Assembly (NCBI GenBank): GCA_025093555.1
Contig: JAIWNF010000090.1
Span: 53,989 to 117,988, forward strand
Length of the DNA: 64,000 nucleotides
Direction: 5' to 3'
DNA from: Circinella umbellata
Taxonomy: Eukaryota > Mucoromycota > Mucoromycetes > Mucorales > Lichtheimiaceae
Shown here: piece after piece, positions 13,255-24,579 of the stretch
Layout of the letters: every line of letters starts with the position of its first letter
Position numbering within the stretch: position 1 is the first letter of the stretch
Notes under the pieces: generated by a model
What the model was told of the DNA's origin: nothing
Database searches by the model: none
The model's input: the letters and a program-made list of their open reading frames with translations, nothing else
Program-made: the position numbers and the translations under genes

Positions 13255-14280
13255 ACCTGAGATGAAGGATTGACGTGTACCATACGACAAACCATACATA
13301 GCGAATGGACCATTACAAGCTAAAACACACTTTACCAATTTTGCAACATGCTCATTCACAAAGTCATCAATGTCTTGTCTGATGTAGGGTTGCCGTGAAC
13401 ATAGTAACTTATCTTAATTACTTCATTTAATCTGTAGTAAAATAGACTTGTCGATAAAATAATTAAGATGTGGTGGCAACTGGTAAAGTGTGTCCATAAA
13501 ATGGTTGCACAACTTGGACACTCCTAATATTTGTAATACTTTAGTGCTTTATCCTCCCATTCATATCAAACATCCCTATAATAGTCTAGAAATTTACCTA
13601 TTTGAATAAAATGGCGTACGTAATGATATTTTTTCAAACGATGCTTTTGTGACAATTTTACAAGTTGCTTCAAGATTTCAAACCTTTTCTTCAACATCCC
13701 AAATCCTCTTTTTAAAGTTTGATAAATCAAATACGTAACGTTGATGGTAACTCATTGTATTTTATTATTTTGAATATGAATAGTATCGAAGACTGGATCT
13801 GCTGGCTAATAATAATATGTACATACCAGCATCTTCTCTAACACTTTTTTGCATTTTTTCAAATCTCTGTATAGAAAACTGTTTATCGTGATGGGTTAGA
13901 ATATTAAAACCATCAAAGTGCCTATCATTCTAATACATAAATGACTTATTTTGAGTTTGAGTGCTTTGGAATCAATGACAAAGTGTATCAAAGTTGGCCA
14001 TTTTGGGTATGTACCATCTAAAAGATAATACCCCATGGTGTTTTCATGGCCATTAACAGAAATAAGACTGATATTTATCCACTTTGTCGACCAGAATTAT
14101 ACTACATATATATTTGGCTAGAAATGTAACTTTTCAAAAGCACCTTCATAGTATTTCTCGAAACGATATCGCTATTATTGATTATAATACAAGAGGCTTC
14201 TCTATATTTTTGAAACAATGCACGCATTATCTTTGGGATTGGTCGAGGCTCGCCCAAGAGATCATAATTTAGCAAGAGGT
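13255..14280 (-). pseudogene. Decayed PIF/Harbinger transposase copy
   Basis: Read on the minus strand, scattered blocks match the better copy at 14.8-16.05 kb. About 14040-13985 reads GHENTMGYYLLDGTYPKWPTL, against DEYNMGYYLADGIYPKWATL in the other copy. About 13870-13830 gives RFEKMQKSVREDA, equivalent to QEAVRKDVERAF. About 13715-13650 gives FGMLKKRFEILKQ. Frame changes and stops separate the blocks, so it is a relic. A further open patch at about 13255-13400 (minus) looks coding-like but I could not place it in the family. Orientation is opposite to the neighbouring copy. Confidence 0.65.
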
Positions 14281-14769
14281 GAGAGGCAGTTTTTTTTTTC
14301 AGGTAGAATTGAAGTGCACTTAATATTTGCTCAAGTACAGTTCCAAGGTTAGGGTTCGTTTAAAAGAACTGAATAATAGAATTGTCGACATGTTATGATC
14401 GTTTGAAACTAGTCTTCCCAGGAGATAACATGACGATATGTTGAAGAAGATCAAAGAACAACAACGATGATAATTTGACAGCACCATAGTTAACGCCAAT
14501 GGTAGCATCGATTTCGTCTTATATTATTTCATCAGTTGCTGAATAATATGCAAAAGTAACTGTCAATTCATGTGTATTTGTATTTGAAGCCCTGGTTAGC
14601 AAATGTAAGATTAAAGTAGTTAGTTCTTATAAGAAAATAAAATAAGAGAAGGTGGAAATTGATCTTTTTATTCCGCGAAACAGCTATTTTTTTAAAAGTC
14701 AATCAGCGAGCATTTGAGGAAAAAAAACCTTTCTTCTCGGTCCTTGTTTTTATTTTATTATCTTAATAA

Positions 14770-16053
14770 ATGTCTACATCTCGCGAACTTGCACAACTTT
14801 TTGCTGATGCTGATGCTGATGAATTGCAATGGATTCAATTGCATCGAGAAGTAATCGAACTTTTGAGAAACGGAATTGAGGAGGAAGAAGCGAAGAGAGA
14901 AGATTCTGGGGATCACAAGGAAAGAAGTCGCGCTTTGGACTAGGTATTGCTTCGTTGAGAATAATTTGACGATGAACCTCCTCCATGGACCAGAGGTATT
15001 TAGTCGTCGTTTCCGAATGTTTCGTTCGTTATTCTTATAAATTATTGAGCAATCAGAAATAGTGGCGATTTAGTCACTCAAAAAAGTGATGCTGCTGTTG
15101 TTGACGTGTTTGGTGAGACGTATCTTCGTACACCAAACCAAGAAGATATGACAAGACTCCTTGCACAAGGCGAAGCGCGTGGTTTTCCGGGTATGTTGGG
15201 GGTCAGTAGACTGTACCCATTGGGTCTGGAAAAATTGTCTAAAAGCATGGGATGGCATAGCATGTATAGAGGCAAAGAAGGATCGGCAACAGTCATCTTA
15301 AAAGCAGTTGCCGATTTTGATTTATGGATATGGCATGCCCATTTTGGACTTCCAGGCAGCCTAAATGATATCAACGTGTTGGATCGCTCTGATCTTTTTG
15401 CAAATCTTGCTGCTGGGCGTACACCATCAGTATCATATAACATCAATGGAGATGAGTACAATATGGGGTATTATCTTGCTGATGGGATATACCCCAAATG
15501 GGCAACATTAGTCCAATCAATCTCGATGGTGGATGAAAGAAAAGAAAAGGTATGTGAAGTTTTATTTCCAAAGTAACGCCAATTAAAACATTTTTTATGT
15601 TTATAGCACTTCAACACGATGCAAGAAGCAGTGCGTAAAGATGTCGAGCGTGCATTTGGGGTACTCAAGTCTCGATATGCCATTATTGAGGAACCCGCAA
15701 AACGTTGGAATACAGAGACTTTAACAATTATTATGAAGGCATGTATAATCCTTCATAATATGAATGTTGAGGACAAACGCGGCCAAGCAGTCAATTATAT
15801 ATATGACGATGAAGCAACACGTAGCGAAATGGAGCGTCACAATATCAGTAGAAAACGAATTAGACTTGACAGTAATGAATCAAATGACGCTCACAATGTA
15901 CCTACCTCAACAGCTGATGAACCAACATTGAACAATGATACTGCCTTTGAGAATTATATGCAACGCTATGAACAAATACGCGACACTCAAACACACTATC
16001 AAGTAAAAAATGACCTTATTGACCATTTGTGGGAATTGCATGGAAAGGCTTAA
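14770..16053 (+). pseudogene. PIF/Harbinger (DDE_4-type) transposase, probably inactive
   Basis: Begins at 14770 with MSTSRELAQLFADADAD, then breaks into other frames until 15106, from where the conserved core reads EVFGETYLRTP-like, GEARGFPGMLG, DLWIWHAHFGLPGSLNDINVLDRSDLF, EYNMGYYLADGIYPKWA, intron 15550-15606, then MQEAVRKDVERAFGVLKSRYAI and ACIILHNMNVED to a TAA at 16053. The second catalytic Asp (NDINVLD) and the Glu (VERAF) are present. Between about 15198 and 15255 the reading frame is shifted. In the +1 frame the DNA still encodes SVDCTHWVWKN, the block with the first catalytic Asp, so the long open frame lacks that residue. This points to two compensating indels. A Myb/SANT-like partner lies convergently at 16.2-16.8 kb, as usual for Harbinger elements. 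Confidence 0.8.
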
Positions 16054-16083
16054 ATATATAATAAAGAAAATTGTTTTGCTTAT

Positions 16084-16103
16084 ATTAGTCCAATTGGACT
16101 AAT
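16084..16103. repeat. 20-bp perfect palindrome after the Harbinger transposase stop
   Basis: ATTAGTCCAATTGGACTAAT is its own reverse complement and lies 31 bp after the transposase stop, between that gene and the convergent Myb-like relic. It may act in 3'-end formation or be a protein-binding site within the element; function not shown. Confidence 0.6.
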
Positions 16104-16207
16104 TGCTATTTGTTGTTGTTGTTGTTGTTCGTCTTCTTTTTTTTTGTAAGAAACGCGCGCTCGTTTGCCAGGGCTTGTTCAAGCTTGCACTTGACAGCCT
16201 GCTGGTC

Positions 16208-16830
16208 TTATGTTTTCTTGTTGCTAACAGGTCGTGGTTTAGCACTAGATAAGGTGTCAGCATCTTTACCTGCTGCTGGAGCTACACTAGGAGCAGCAGG
16301 AGACACGTTCTTCTTTTTGAAGGCTATCAGATTGTCCATTAGCTTTTTTGCCCTACAAAGAATTTCCCCGCAGTGCTCGAAACCAAAGGATTGGTTAAAC
16401 CTTGAATACATCTCTTTTGCTCGGAATTGCTGGAAATCTTGTTTATTAATATATCTTTCTAACAGTATGATTTCACGCGTCCTTTTATTTCCCTCTCCGA
16501 GCTCATTCTGTCTACTTTATCTGAGGTTTTGGACCTGCTCATAATACTTGCAAAACTTTAGCATGTACTTTTGGATATCGACTCAACGGCTCATCAAACT
16601 TTTGATATTATGTTTGCACCAAGATTCCTCAAGGTTCTAGGTGAAATGCTCTCAAATGCTTTCCCAGAAAGCAGTCGATTCTTGATCAGCCCCAACTACG
16701 TACTAAAATTTTGAGAAATTTTTAACCAAGATTTACAAAGTTGGATATTTTTCAGCAGCTGAGTAGTTGAGGTTTCCCTCACGTCCTGCTGATTTCTTTG
16801 AAGTAGTGATGGCTGGTGTATTTTCTTAGG
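16208..16830 (-). pseudogene. Myb/SANT-like Harbinger partner protein (relic)
   Basis: Reading the minus strand from about 16800 gives fragments characteristic of the DNA-binding accessory protein of PIF/Harbinger transposons: LNYSAAEKY, a trihelix-like CKSW..IS segment, QESTAFWESI, NLEESWCKHNIKSLMSR, YMLKFCKYYEQVQNL, and then an open C-terminal part (KRTREIILLERYINKQDF, FNQSFGFEHCGEILCRAKKLMDNL) ending at 16208. Several stops and frame changes lie in the first half, so it is broken. The accessory protein normally binds subterminal repeats and recruits the transposase. Its convergent position to the transposase at 14.8-16.05 kb supports one two-gene element. Confidence 0.6.
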
Positions 16831-17016
16831 GCGAGTTATTCATTTTTATGTTTCAAGGTACAGAAGGGAGTTTGGAGATCATCCAGAGGCTCCCGTAATT
16901 GACTCTGATTCCCCAAATTTAGATAAAGGAAAAACCTATATATGGAAACGTGTCCATTTCTGAAAGCCAGCAAAAGAACTTGTTTTCGTCTCCCATATCT
17001 TCTTTTTTTTGCTTCG

Positions 17017-17200
17017 CTTGGGAACATTTTCTCGGGTTTTTGAAATAAAACATACAGATTGTTTGTGATTTGGTAATCGTTACCATGGTGAAAAATAAAA
17101 AAATAAAATAAAAAGAGATATGAGGGTAACGCGAAGTTGGAAGAAAATAGCTGGAAAGACATCAGAGTTGGAAAAAATGGCGGGAAGATGTCAGGGTAGA
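17017..17200 (+). repeat. Repeat family B, copy 1
   Basis: About 180 bp resemble positions 24775-24930 in the same orientation. Shared blocks include AATAAAACATACA, GTTACCATGGTGAA plus an A-rich run, and a terminal ATGTCAGGGTAGA. On the minus strand both copies carry the same short ORF start (MVTIT...ICMFY), but the frames diverge soon after. The copy lies just outside the Myb-like relic and could be an end of that Harbinger element; this is inference. Confidence 0.6.
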
Positions 17201-17727
17201 GAGGGATTTGGTTTGAGACGTCGTTATATAACTTTAATAATAAGAAAATACATAAAGTTTTTTTTGACAATGACATATTTATACTTTTCTATTCTATAAA
17301 TGAATGATATAATGCTTATTAACTATATTTTATGTGGATGAGAATGAGTTGAGTAAGGTACTTGATAACTAGCTATCTTTAGAAAACATTGATGAAATTT
17401 TGCATTTTCCATCATCCTATTTCTGTGTTGCTACAATGCTTCCCACTGTCCTAACTTACTTAGTTTAACCTTCGACCAAAATTCATATAGACATAGATAA
17501 GCAGCAGAGCTCAAATAGTTTGACGCAATAATTGGAATGCAATATTAGTAACGTAAAATAACACTGGCCCCCCAAAAGCTACGCAAAATCTTTTCATTGA
17601 GATGTAACACTAAAGTTCTTGGAAAATCAGGAATATATGGATCGACTTGTGTAACTTTCCAAAAAAAATTAGCCGGAGTAAGAAGTCTTTGAAAGAAAAA
17701 TCCTAACATTTGGAATATTTCATAGTA

Positions 17728-17912
17728 CAGTGGCTCCACTCCCAAATTTCGTAAACTTACAAATGAAATTCGTTTTGTTCTCCGCCCAATCTTCGCTTTT
17801 CTACTAGTCCAATTTTCGCTTTTGCAATTTTCAAAGTTCGTTTTGCACTAGCTCAATTTTCGTTTTTGCTATTCCCAAAGTTCGCATTTGCATCAGTTCA
17901 ATTTTCGTTTTT
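17728..17912 (+). repeat. Left terminal inverted repeat of the mariner element
   Basis: Matches the reverse complement of 19448-19632 almost throughout. Contains the tandem CTAGTCCAATTTTCG / CTAGCTCAATTTTCG / CAGTTCAATTTTCG motif series. Confidence 0.88.
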
Positions 17913-17955
17913 AACTTTTGCATCTTTTTATCTTTACTATAAATCGAGTACACAA

Positions 17956-19275
17956 ATGAGCAGCAATTTTTTTTATGAAGATGGTCAAGGAAAGATTGTT
18001 GATGAGGAAGGAAATGAAGCAATGGACATTGAGGAGGACATCGACCCTTATAACCTTGGAACTTTGATGACCTTAACTCAATATCGTTCTTTTCGGGATC
18101 GCTTTCCTACTGAACCTACAGAAGAGCTTGATACAAGAATGGAAGAAGCATCCGAAGAATTAGTAACAGAAACAGCGAAAGGTAGAAAATACAATGTTTA
18201 TACTGACAAGCATAAAGCTGTTTTTTGGTATTTCAATAGAGTTAAACTTTGGAAAGCTGCCCCTGCTGCTCGTAAAGCACAGGTGGAAGTTCGTACGGGA
18301 CAAATGTGGGCAAAACGTCTCAAAGAAGAACCTGATTGGAATATTTATGAAAAACAGACAAATAAGGTTAACCGAAAACAACAGCAGCTTCAGGAAGAGC
18401 ATAAACAGCATCTTATTGAATTTTTTGACGAGTACCCCCAAGCAACAAGACAAAATGCAGTAGATAGTTTAACGGAATCATTCCAAAATTTCAATTTGAA
18501 GACAACCTCTGTTGGAAATTTTATTCTTCATGAGTGTAATCTGACTGTAAAGAGGGTAACCTTGCATCCTTTATCGAGAAATAGTTCTCATAATCTTGAA
18601 AAACGATATGATTGGGTGAAGAAATATATTAATACAGATATGAATTACCTACAAAATTGCGTGTTTGTTGACGAAACGGGCTTCAATATCAACATGAGGC
18701 AACCCTATGCTCGCTCAATTAGTGGCACGCCAGCAATTGTTGAAACACCAACGACTCGTGCTATATCACATACTATCTTGGGAGCAATATCTGCAAACGA
18801 CGTCATAGCAATCGAGATAAGAGAACCAATGAAGTCTAAGAAATTGAAAGTTCATGGCAGTAAGAAGAGAAAGCAGCCCCAGGTAAAAAAGACACACAAG
18901 GGAACTGTCACCGGTCATTACATGAGATTCATTTCTAAAACATTGGATGAAATGGACAAGTTTCCTGAAATGAGCAATTATTATATAATTATGGATAATG
19001 CACCAATTCATACTTCACACGATATAACAAGAATGATTGAAGCAAGAGGTTACAGGGCGCTGTACCTTCCTCCATACTCTCCTGAGCTGAACCCGATTGA
19101 AAACTTCTGGTCAATTCTCAAAGGCGCTGTTAAACGAAGTATGTTCGAAGAAACTGAGGACTTGAAGACCAGAATTGCGGAAGCTAGTGAAAGTATTAGT
19201 AGAAAGAGTCTGTATAATGTAGCTCAACACTCTATTAACAATTTCGAAAAGTGTCTCAATAAAGAACCTCTTTAA
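17956..19275 (+). CDS. Tc1/mariner-family DDE transposase
   Basis: 439 aa from the ATG at 17956. An in-frame ATG at 17866 lies inside the TIR and would add a hydrophobic 30-aa leader, so I prefer 17956. The enzyme cuts and pastes the element at TA sites. The N-terminal third is acidic and then basic, with a helix-turn-helix region at about residues 155-215. The catalytic triad is clear: VFVDETGFN (first Asp), YIIMDNAPIH (second Asp) and SPELNPIENFW (Glu), with 34 residues between second Asp and Glu (DD34E). No stop, frameshift or missing catalytic residue. The gene fills the element between the TIRs. Activity cannot be judged further without other genomic copies. Confidence 0.9.
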   Translation: MSSNFFYEDGQGKIVDEEGNEAMDIEEDIDPYNLGTLMTLTQYRSFRDRFPTEPTEELDTRMEEASEELVTETAKGRKYNVYTDKHKAVFWYFNRVKLWKAAPAARKAQVEVRTGQMWAKRLKEEPDWNIYEKQTNKVNRKQQQLQEEHKQHLIEFFDEYPQATRQNAVDSLTESFQNFNLKTTSVGNFILHECNLTVKRVTLHPLSRNSSHNLEKRYDWVKKYINTDMNYLQNCVFVDETGFNINMRQPYARSISGTPAIVETPTTRAISHTILGAISANDVIAIEIREPMKSKKLKVHGSKKRKQPQVKKTHKGTVTGHYMRFISKTLDEMDKFPEMSNYYIIMDNAPIHTSHDITRMIEARGYRALYLPPYSPELNPIENFWSILKGAVKRSMFEETEDLKTRIAEASESISRKSLYNVAQHSINNFEKCLNKEPL

Positions 19276-19447
19276 TAAACTTTTTATTACAATGATTTTA
19301 CAAATGTTCCAAACGTTATTAGAAATTTATTTTTTATTCTTATACATTTAAATTTTGCAGCTATATGAGTAACCAAATCACGTTAGGTTTGTGATTAAAT
19401 AGTCATCAAAATATAAAAAGTCTATCGGATCAAACTTTGGTAATAAC

Positions 19448-19632
19448 AAATGCGAAAATTGAACTGATGCAAATGCGAACTTTGGGAATAGCAAAAACGA
19501 AAATTGAGCTAGTGCAAAACGAACTTAGAAAATTGCAAAAGCGAAAATTGGACTAGTAGAAAAGCGAAGATTGGGCGGAGAGCAAAACGAATTTCATTTG
19601 TAAGTTTACGAAATTTGGGAGTGGAGGCACTG
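19448..19632 (-). repeat. Right terminal inverted repeat of the mariner element
   Basis: Inverted copy of 17728-17912 with the same CAATTTTCG-based subrepeats, ending at the TA target site. Confidence 0.88.
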
Positions 19633-19634
19633 TA

Positions 19635-20160
19635 TAAGACTATGTCTTTTTTTTCTGTATTATCACGAAAAAAAACATTAAGTAGTACAATGAGCTTATG
19701 CAGGTTTACAAGAGACCAAAAAAAAAAAAAGAAAAATAGTTTGTGATACGTATAATCTAATATATAAATATAATGCTTGGTCAATCAGCTAATTGACGGC
19801 ACTAAATTTTTTTTTCTACATCATCGAAACTAAACTTTACTCGGTCAAGTTTTCCTTTTTTTTACTTCTTTAAATTTTATATTTTATTGTTACAGGTAGT
19901 AATAGATTGGGTGTTTGTACATCAGGTAAATAATCGTTACATAATAAATATTTTTTTTTGTTGATTTTTTTAGAAACAGTAAGAATGATAATAGAGAAAA
20001 AGGTATATATGTTTTTCTTTTTTGTTTGGTGAAACATAAAGATAAATGATAGGCGGTGAATACTACAATAGGTTGAATATATAAATGCGATATAAATGTA
20101 TGTGATCGTTAAAATGCTTTTTGATATAGTAGGTATTTATGTTCGTTGTTTTTATTCCTA
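19635..20160. other. Intergenic, A/T homopolymer tracts
   Basis: Lies between the mariner insertion and the 3' end of the 7-TM gene. Poly-A and poly-T runs only; no gene seen. Confidence 0.5.
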
Positions 20161-21453
20161 CTACGCCATTTCTCGATCCAAAGATGTGAAACCTTGATGA
20201 AGTTGCTAAGCGCCCGAAAAAAGAAATAGATAGAAACAAAAGTTACTCAAATTAATAACCACTTTTTTTTTTCGTACAATGCGAACCCCCAAAAAAAAGA
20301 GAGATTTACCTCTACTCCGTTTTTTACTTGTGTCAGATCATACAAGAAGGCTACGATAATAACAAGAATCTCGGGTATAGCAACCAGTCCAACGTAAAAT
20401 GACCATCCCATATCTTCATATTCCTCTGAATCATCTGAAAATGCCATCGAACCCAAATTTGCTGTAGAAAATCCATTACGAATTAAAATTAAAATGCCGA
20501 GTAAAGCCAGGACAGGTATGAGCAAACTTGGATTTTTGCGAATACTTGCTAAATTAGCAGTAATAGGTGTTGTTGCAGAAGGTGACATTGTTCCACGGCG
20601 CTTAGTTGCAAAAGCCAAATAGACGACAAGTCCCATATATATTAATACAAGGATAATGTTTCCAAAACCTCCGCCAAATTTAACTAATAATGCTATATGA
20701 GTCTGGTTCACATCTTCTTCACCTTCCTCAGTTAACTGATCTTGCCGTACAAGTAACACATCTCCAACGATAGAAACTACCATAATAATAAGTGTAATCG
20801 TGGGCGCAATGATGGATAGTGTACTTGTACCACTACCACCCCCTCTTAGTCCAACCTGATGCCATACTTGTAAAAGTCGGAACAATGCCAAGATCATAAT
20901 CGATGCACTGATAGTTTCTAATATTAATGCTGCGTGAAGTGGATAATCATTTTTGATTCCTTCACTTTTATCCCATACAATATCGAATACTTTTCCAACA
21001 GCTACAAGCACTATTGGTAATAAATCATACATGCAAAACAAAATAAAGTATTGGTCAGTTGGTTTTTTTTTTTTTTGGTAAATGTTTGTTGTTAATTTGT
21101 ATGTCGGATAGGTTCGGATGAATCATGTGTAAAAATGTTGATGTTGTTAATACTTACTAGCGCTCAAACCCAAGTAAAAATATGGAAGAAAAAACTTGTG
21201 TTTTTTTGATTTATCTAATAGTAAAATAGATCCAACACCGTAGATAATCCTATATTAAAAAATGAACTATGTCAAGTTAATAGTGGATTTACACATCATA
21301 AATGAGAGAAAGAGATGCTTGTGTTTCTTATTTATTATAATTTTTATATTATTGTCAATCATTATCATAATGCGAATTTTTCTCCTACCCTGCCACTAAT
21401 ACGACAACAAATTCAGGTGCTGTGAGAGATTTTATATGCTCAGCTACACCCAT
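20161..21453 (-). CDS. Seven-transmembrane fungal membrane protein, function unknown
   Basis: Exons 21453-21389, 21249-21158, 21010-20310 and 20205-20161 give 300 aa. Seven hydrophobic segments are visible: about residues 10-32, 40-62, 75-98, 112-133, 152-180, 200-222 and 246-270. The N-terminus (MGVAEHIKSLTAPEF) is short and the last exon adds the tail QLHQGFTSLDREMA. The layout resembles the fungal families of small 7-TM proteins (RTA1-like or DUF7702-like), which is a weak, topology-based assignment. Conserved charged residues inside the membrane (KVFDIVWDK, an Asp in the fourth segment) are present. No signal for substrate. Splicing through the short last exon is supported by a canonical donor (GTAAAT) and acceptor (CTTAG) in phase; without it the frame would run into non-conserved sequence. 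Confidence 0.75.
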
Positions 21454-23082
21454 GGTATTTTTTTTTTAAAAAAAAAAGAAAAGAAAAGAAGAAAAGTTAA
21501 AAAAAAAGTCGAGAACGGAGAAAGACGAGCTGTAACATTTGTTCTTTTTGATGGATTCTTTTATATTTGGGAGGTACGGAACCGAGTTTCCGCTCCTCTT
21601 TTAGGGTTGCGCTAAAACTCATATGACAATATTAGTTGCCACCCAACTGGCGCCAATCCTTTTGTTAAAATCCCAAAAATAGACATTTAAACTTCTAGAC
21701 CACACATCACTTTTAGTACTACACGTTACCAGACCAAATTTCAAAAAACAACAACAAGAAACAAGGAACATGCAATACTGTTTCAACATATATAATCTTC
21801 TAATATGAGTATTCAGAAATTCAAAATAAATATACCTTACGAAATTTTCTTTATTGTGATATCATGAAAACTGCTGTTATCTTTTGATGATTAAGAAATT
21901 CTCTTATTTAAGCATGCAAACTTAGCCCAATTACGAAATGTAACATCCCAAAAGAAGACAAAATAGGAAGATTTAGAATACGTAACTGAATAATATAGTC
22001 AAAAAAAAATGTGGCTGGATCGTTTGAACCTAATTTATTATCGAAGCCTCTTTGACTAAAAATGATTATATTCTCGTTATAGATTTAAAAATAGATAGTG
22101 AGGGGTAAAAATCAATCATTTTTGGAGCTGACGTCTGCATTGTTGAAGACATTTGAAAATGCTTTATATTTAGTCATTATGCAGTGAAGAAAATATATTT
22201 TTCTTTTAATAGTAATAGAATACTATGAATAGATATATCTATAAAACAATAATCAAGTAGAAGATTAATAAAAAAGAAGCCAATAGATAACCGTTATAAT
22301 TTTTATAGTTTACAAACGAACAATTCACTATTTATATATATTAAATATTTCACTGTTTCCTATAATGTACTAACAGCTGATAACCATTTTATTTATGGGT
22401 GGTCGATCTTTGGAAACTCCCTGTTGTTTTGTGTTGCGGAAGAAACCAAAAAAAATTATGAACCCGTCATCTAACTCTTGAAATGTAATTTAAAGGCATT
22501 CGATGTTTTTTTCAACTATCTAATAGTTTGTTTGTTTCATTGTAGTACAATAAATCAATTGTTGGTCTAGATTATATACATACCGTTTTTGAATAAACGA
22601 TAATTATGTTAATGTTATTGATTATGAATAATTATTTAAAACAAAATAGGGAGTTCGTTGACTACATAGAATCACCTGTGGAAAACAATTTTTATTATTC
22701 TAGATAGTGGATTGTAAGAATGATTTTTTCATGCTTCCGCTGCAGGATATTATAATTTAAAATTGGGTGTAAATAACAGGTAATATCAAAAGCTTTAGAT
22801 CTCATGAAAGTTTGAAGATACACATTGGCGCATAGGAAGGGATGTTTACTACATATTATGAGATTAAAACTATCCATAACAGTAAAGAAGAAAACACATG
22901 AATAAATAGCCCAATCCTCTTTTTTTTTGTAATACATATTATTTTCTGATCATCCTACCCCAATCCATCATTTATCCAGTAAATAATCAAAATCCCAACA
23001 ACTATATAACTCAATCTGCTTTTTTTTACGTGCCTGGTATTTAAAAATATAAAACTACATGATATTTATTATTACATGCTAT
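21454..23082. other. Intergenic, no gene recognised
   Basis: 1.6 kb of AT-rich DNA. A mixed A/T homopolymer block at 21460-21500 is probably the 5' leader of the 7-TM gene. Open frames such as 22695-22937 (minus) lack coding character. No transposon core seen. Confidence 0.45.
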
Positions 23083-23815
23083 TTACACTGCAAAAGAAAT
23101 AATTTTACGTTGATGAGCTTCTTCAACAATCCATTTAGCCAAAGTAAGAGGATCTTTACGAATATCAGCTACAATGACTTGTTCTTGTGTTTCATCTGGT
23201 ACTTCCAAAGTAGCCAATTGTGATTCCAGCATCTTGGCCCCCATGAAATGATTTTTACGTCCACCGATACGTTCTTGTAACAATTCTTGAGTTCCTTTTA
23301 AATAAACAAATGTAACTGAAGCATATTCGGTGGATACTTCACGCATAATGTCACGATATACTTTGCGTAACGATGAACAAGTCAATACAATAGCACGTTC
23401 GCTTTGGTTATTATCTTGAGAATATAAATCTTTTGCCTTCTCTTGTAAAGTGTCACGAATCACTCGAAGCCAAGGCCAACGATCATCGTCATTAAGTGGT
23501 TCACCTATTTTGTATACACATTATACAGTATTGTCTAAATCAGCCTTTTTTATTTTTTTTTATTCAGCATTACAATAAAGTAATTACATTATAACAATGG
23601 TTGTCTATTGAAATGTAAAAAATAAAAATTAAAAAAAAAGTTCAAATTTTTTTACCTTTGCTCATTTTAAGAACATTGGCTTCAGGGTGTAAAGCATCAC
23701 CTTCAATGTATTCGCAATGGAGAAGTTGTTGAATTTGTTCTGCAACTGAGGTCTTACCACAACCTGCAGTACCCATAAGAATAAGAATAGGAACAGGATT
23801 TGAACTATTCACCAT
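23083..23815 (-). CDS. Gluconokinase (D-gluconate to 6-phosphogluconate)
   Basis: Exons 23815-23656 and 23504-23083 give 193 aa, the normal size for thermoresistant-type GntK gluconokinases. It phosphorylates gluconate with ATP and feeds the pentose phosphate pathway in the cytosol. Walker A is GTAGCGKTS (residues 15-23), followed by YIEGDALHPEANVLKMSKGEPLNDDDRWPWL, which I split here only as: EGDALHP substrate motif and GEPLNDDDRWPWL at the exon join. Then come CSSLRKVYRDIMR and the lid-like GRKNHFMGAKMLESQLATLE block. The start ATG at 23815 is preferred over one 39 bp upstream, which would add a hydrophobic leader not seen in the family. All family motifs are intact. Confidence 0.92.
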
Positions 23816-24579
23816 GACAATATATATTTTACACAAACAAAAAAAGAGAAACAAAGAGTTATTTCATCAAATGATCAAAGTCTCTTTTATATTTATATAC
23901 TATTTAAAGTTAAATAAGGGTAAACCCGTTTCATCCCGCTTACCGACTGATTCCAGATTATCCATTTGTTGGGGTTATCATAAAGTTATAAAAGGCTGAT
24001 TAATATACCCTTTCTTTTTTAGTGTGTATTCGTAATATGTCATTATTGTCATAGAAACAGAGTATATAATATGCATTAATACAGAGAAACCAGAAACAGT
24101 TGAATGCGCTTCTACTATATCATGCATTCTAATAGGTAATTAAACTTAGATTAATTCGAATACGTAGATGCTTTTTTTGCTTATGTAACGCAAATCTTAT
24201 GCAAGTTTATATTCGTATTTAATATCATTTTCTCCCCACTATTTTCTGAACATTATTATATACCAGATATACACTGTAACATTTTCTTTTACTAAATCTC
24301 AAATATTGCCGAAGTAAGTTAGTAATACCATATATAAAGATGACTGTGTTACACGAAATGCCAGCAAAGCAGAAATAACGATACTCTATTCTTTAATAAT
24401 TAAAATGACAAATAGTTATCTTTATGAATAATATGTGTTGGATACAGCAGTCGCCCCATTTCTTGGATCACCTGTAAAGTACACAAGATTGACAAGCTGT
24501 TCAATCGAGCATGATTTTCTAGTATAGCATAGAAAAATAAAATAAAAAATACACGAAATAAGAGTTTCTAAATTTGTTG
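23816..24579. other. Intergenic, AT-rich
   Basis: Upstream region of gluconokinase followed by featureless AT-rich DNA. No gene seen. Confidence 0.45.

Larger units (their letters stand above)
17728..19632 (+). mobile_element. Complete Tc1/mariner-type DNA transposon
   Basis: A 1905-bp element flanked by TA dinucleotides (17726-17727 and 19633-19634), the standard mariner target duplication. Ends read CAGTGGCTCCACTCCC at the left and the complement of CAGTGCCTCCACTCCC at the right. Long inverted repeats of about 185 bp (17728-17912 and 19448-19632) differ at only a few bases by eye. Each TIR contains two to three tandem ~45-bp units built on CAATTTTCG, likely transposase-binding sites. One uninterrupted transposase gene lies between them, so the copy looks young and possibly autonomous. 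Confidence 0.9.

Noticed and set aside
16110..16544. Plus-strand ORF of 144 aa
   Set aside because: Antisense to the recognisable Myb/SANT-like Harbinger partner.
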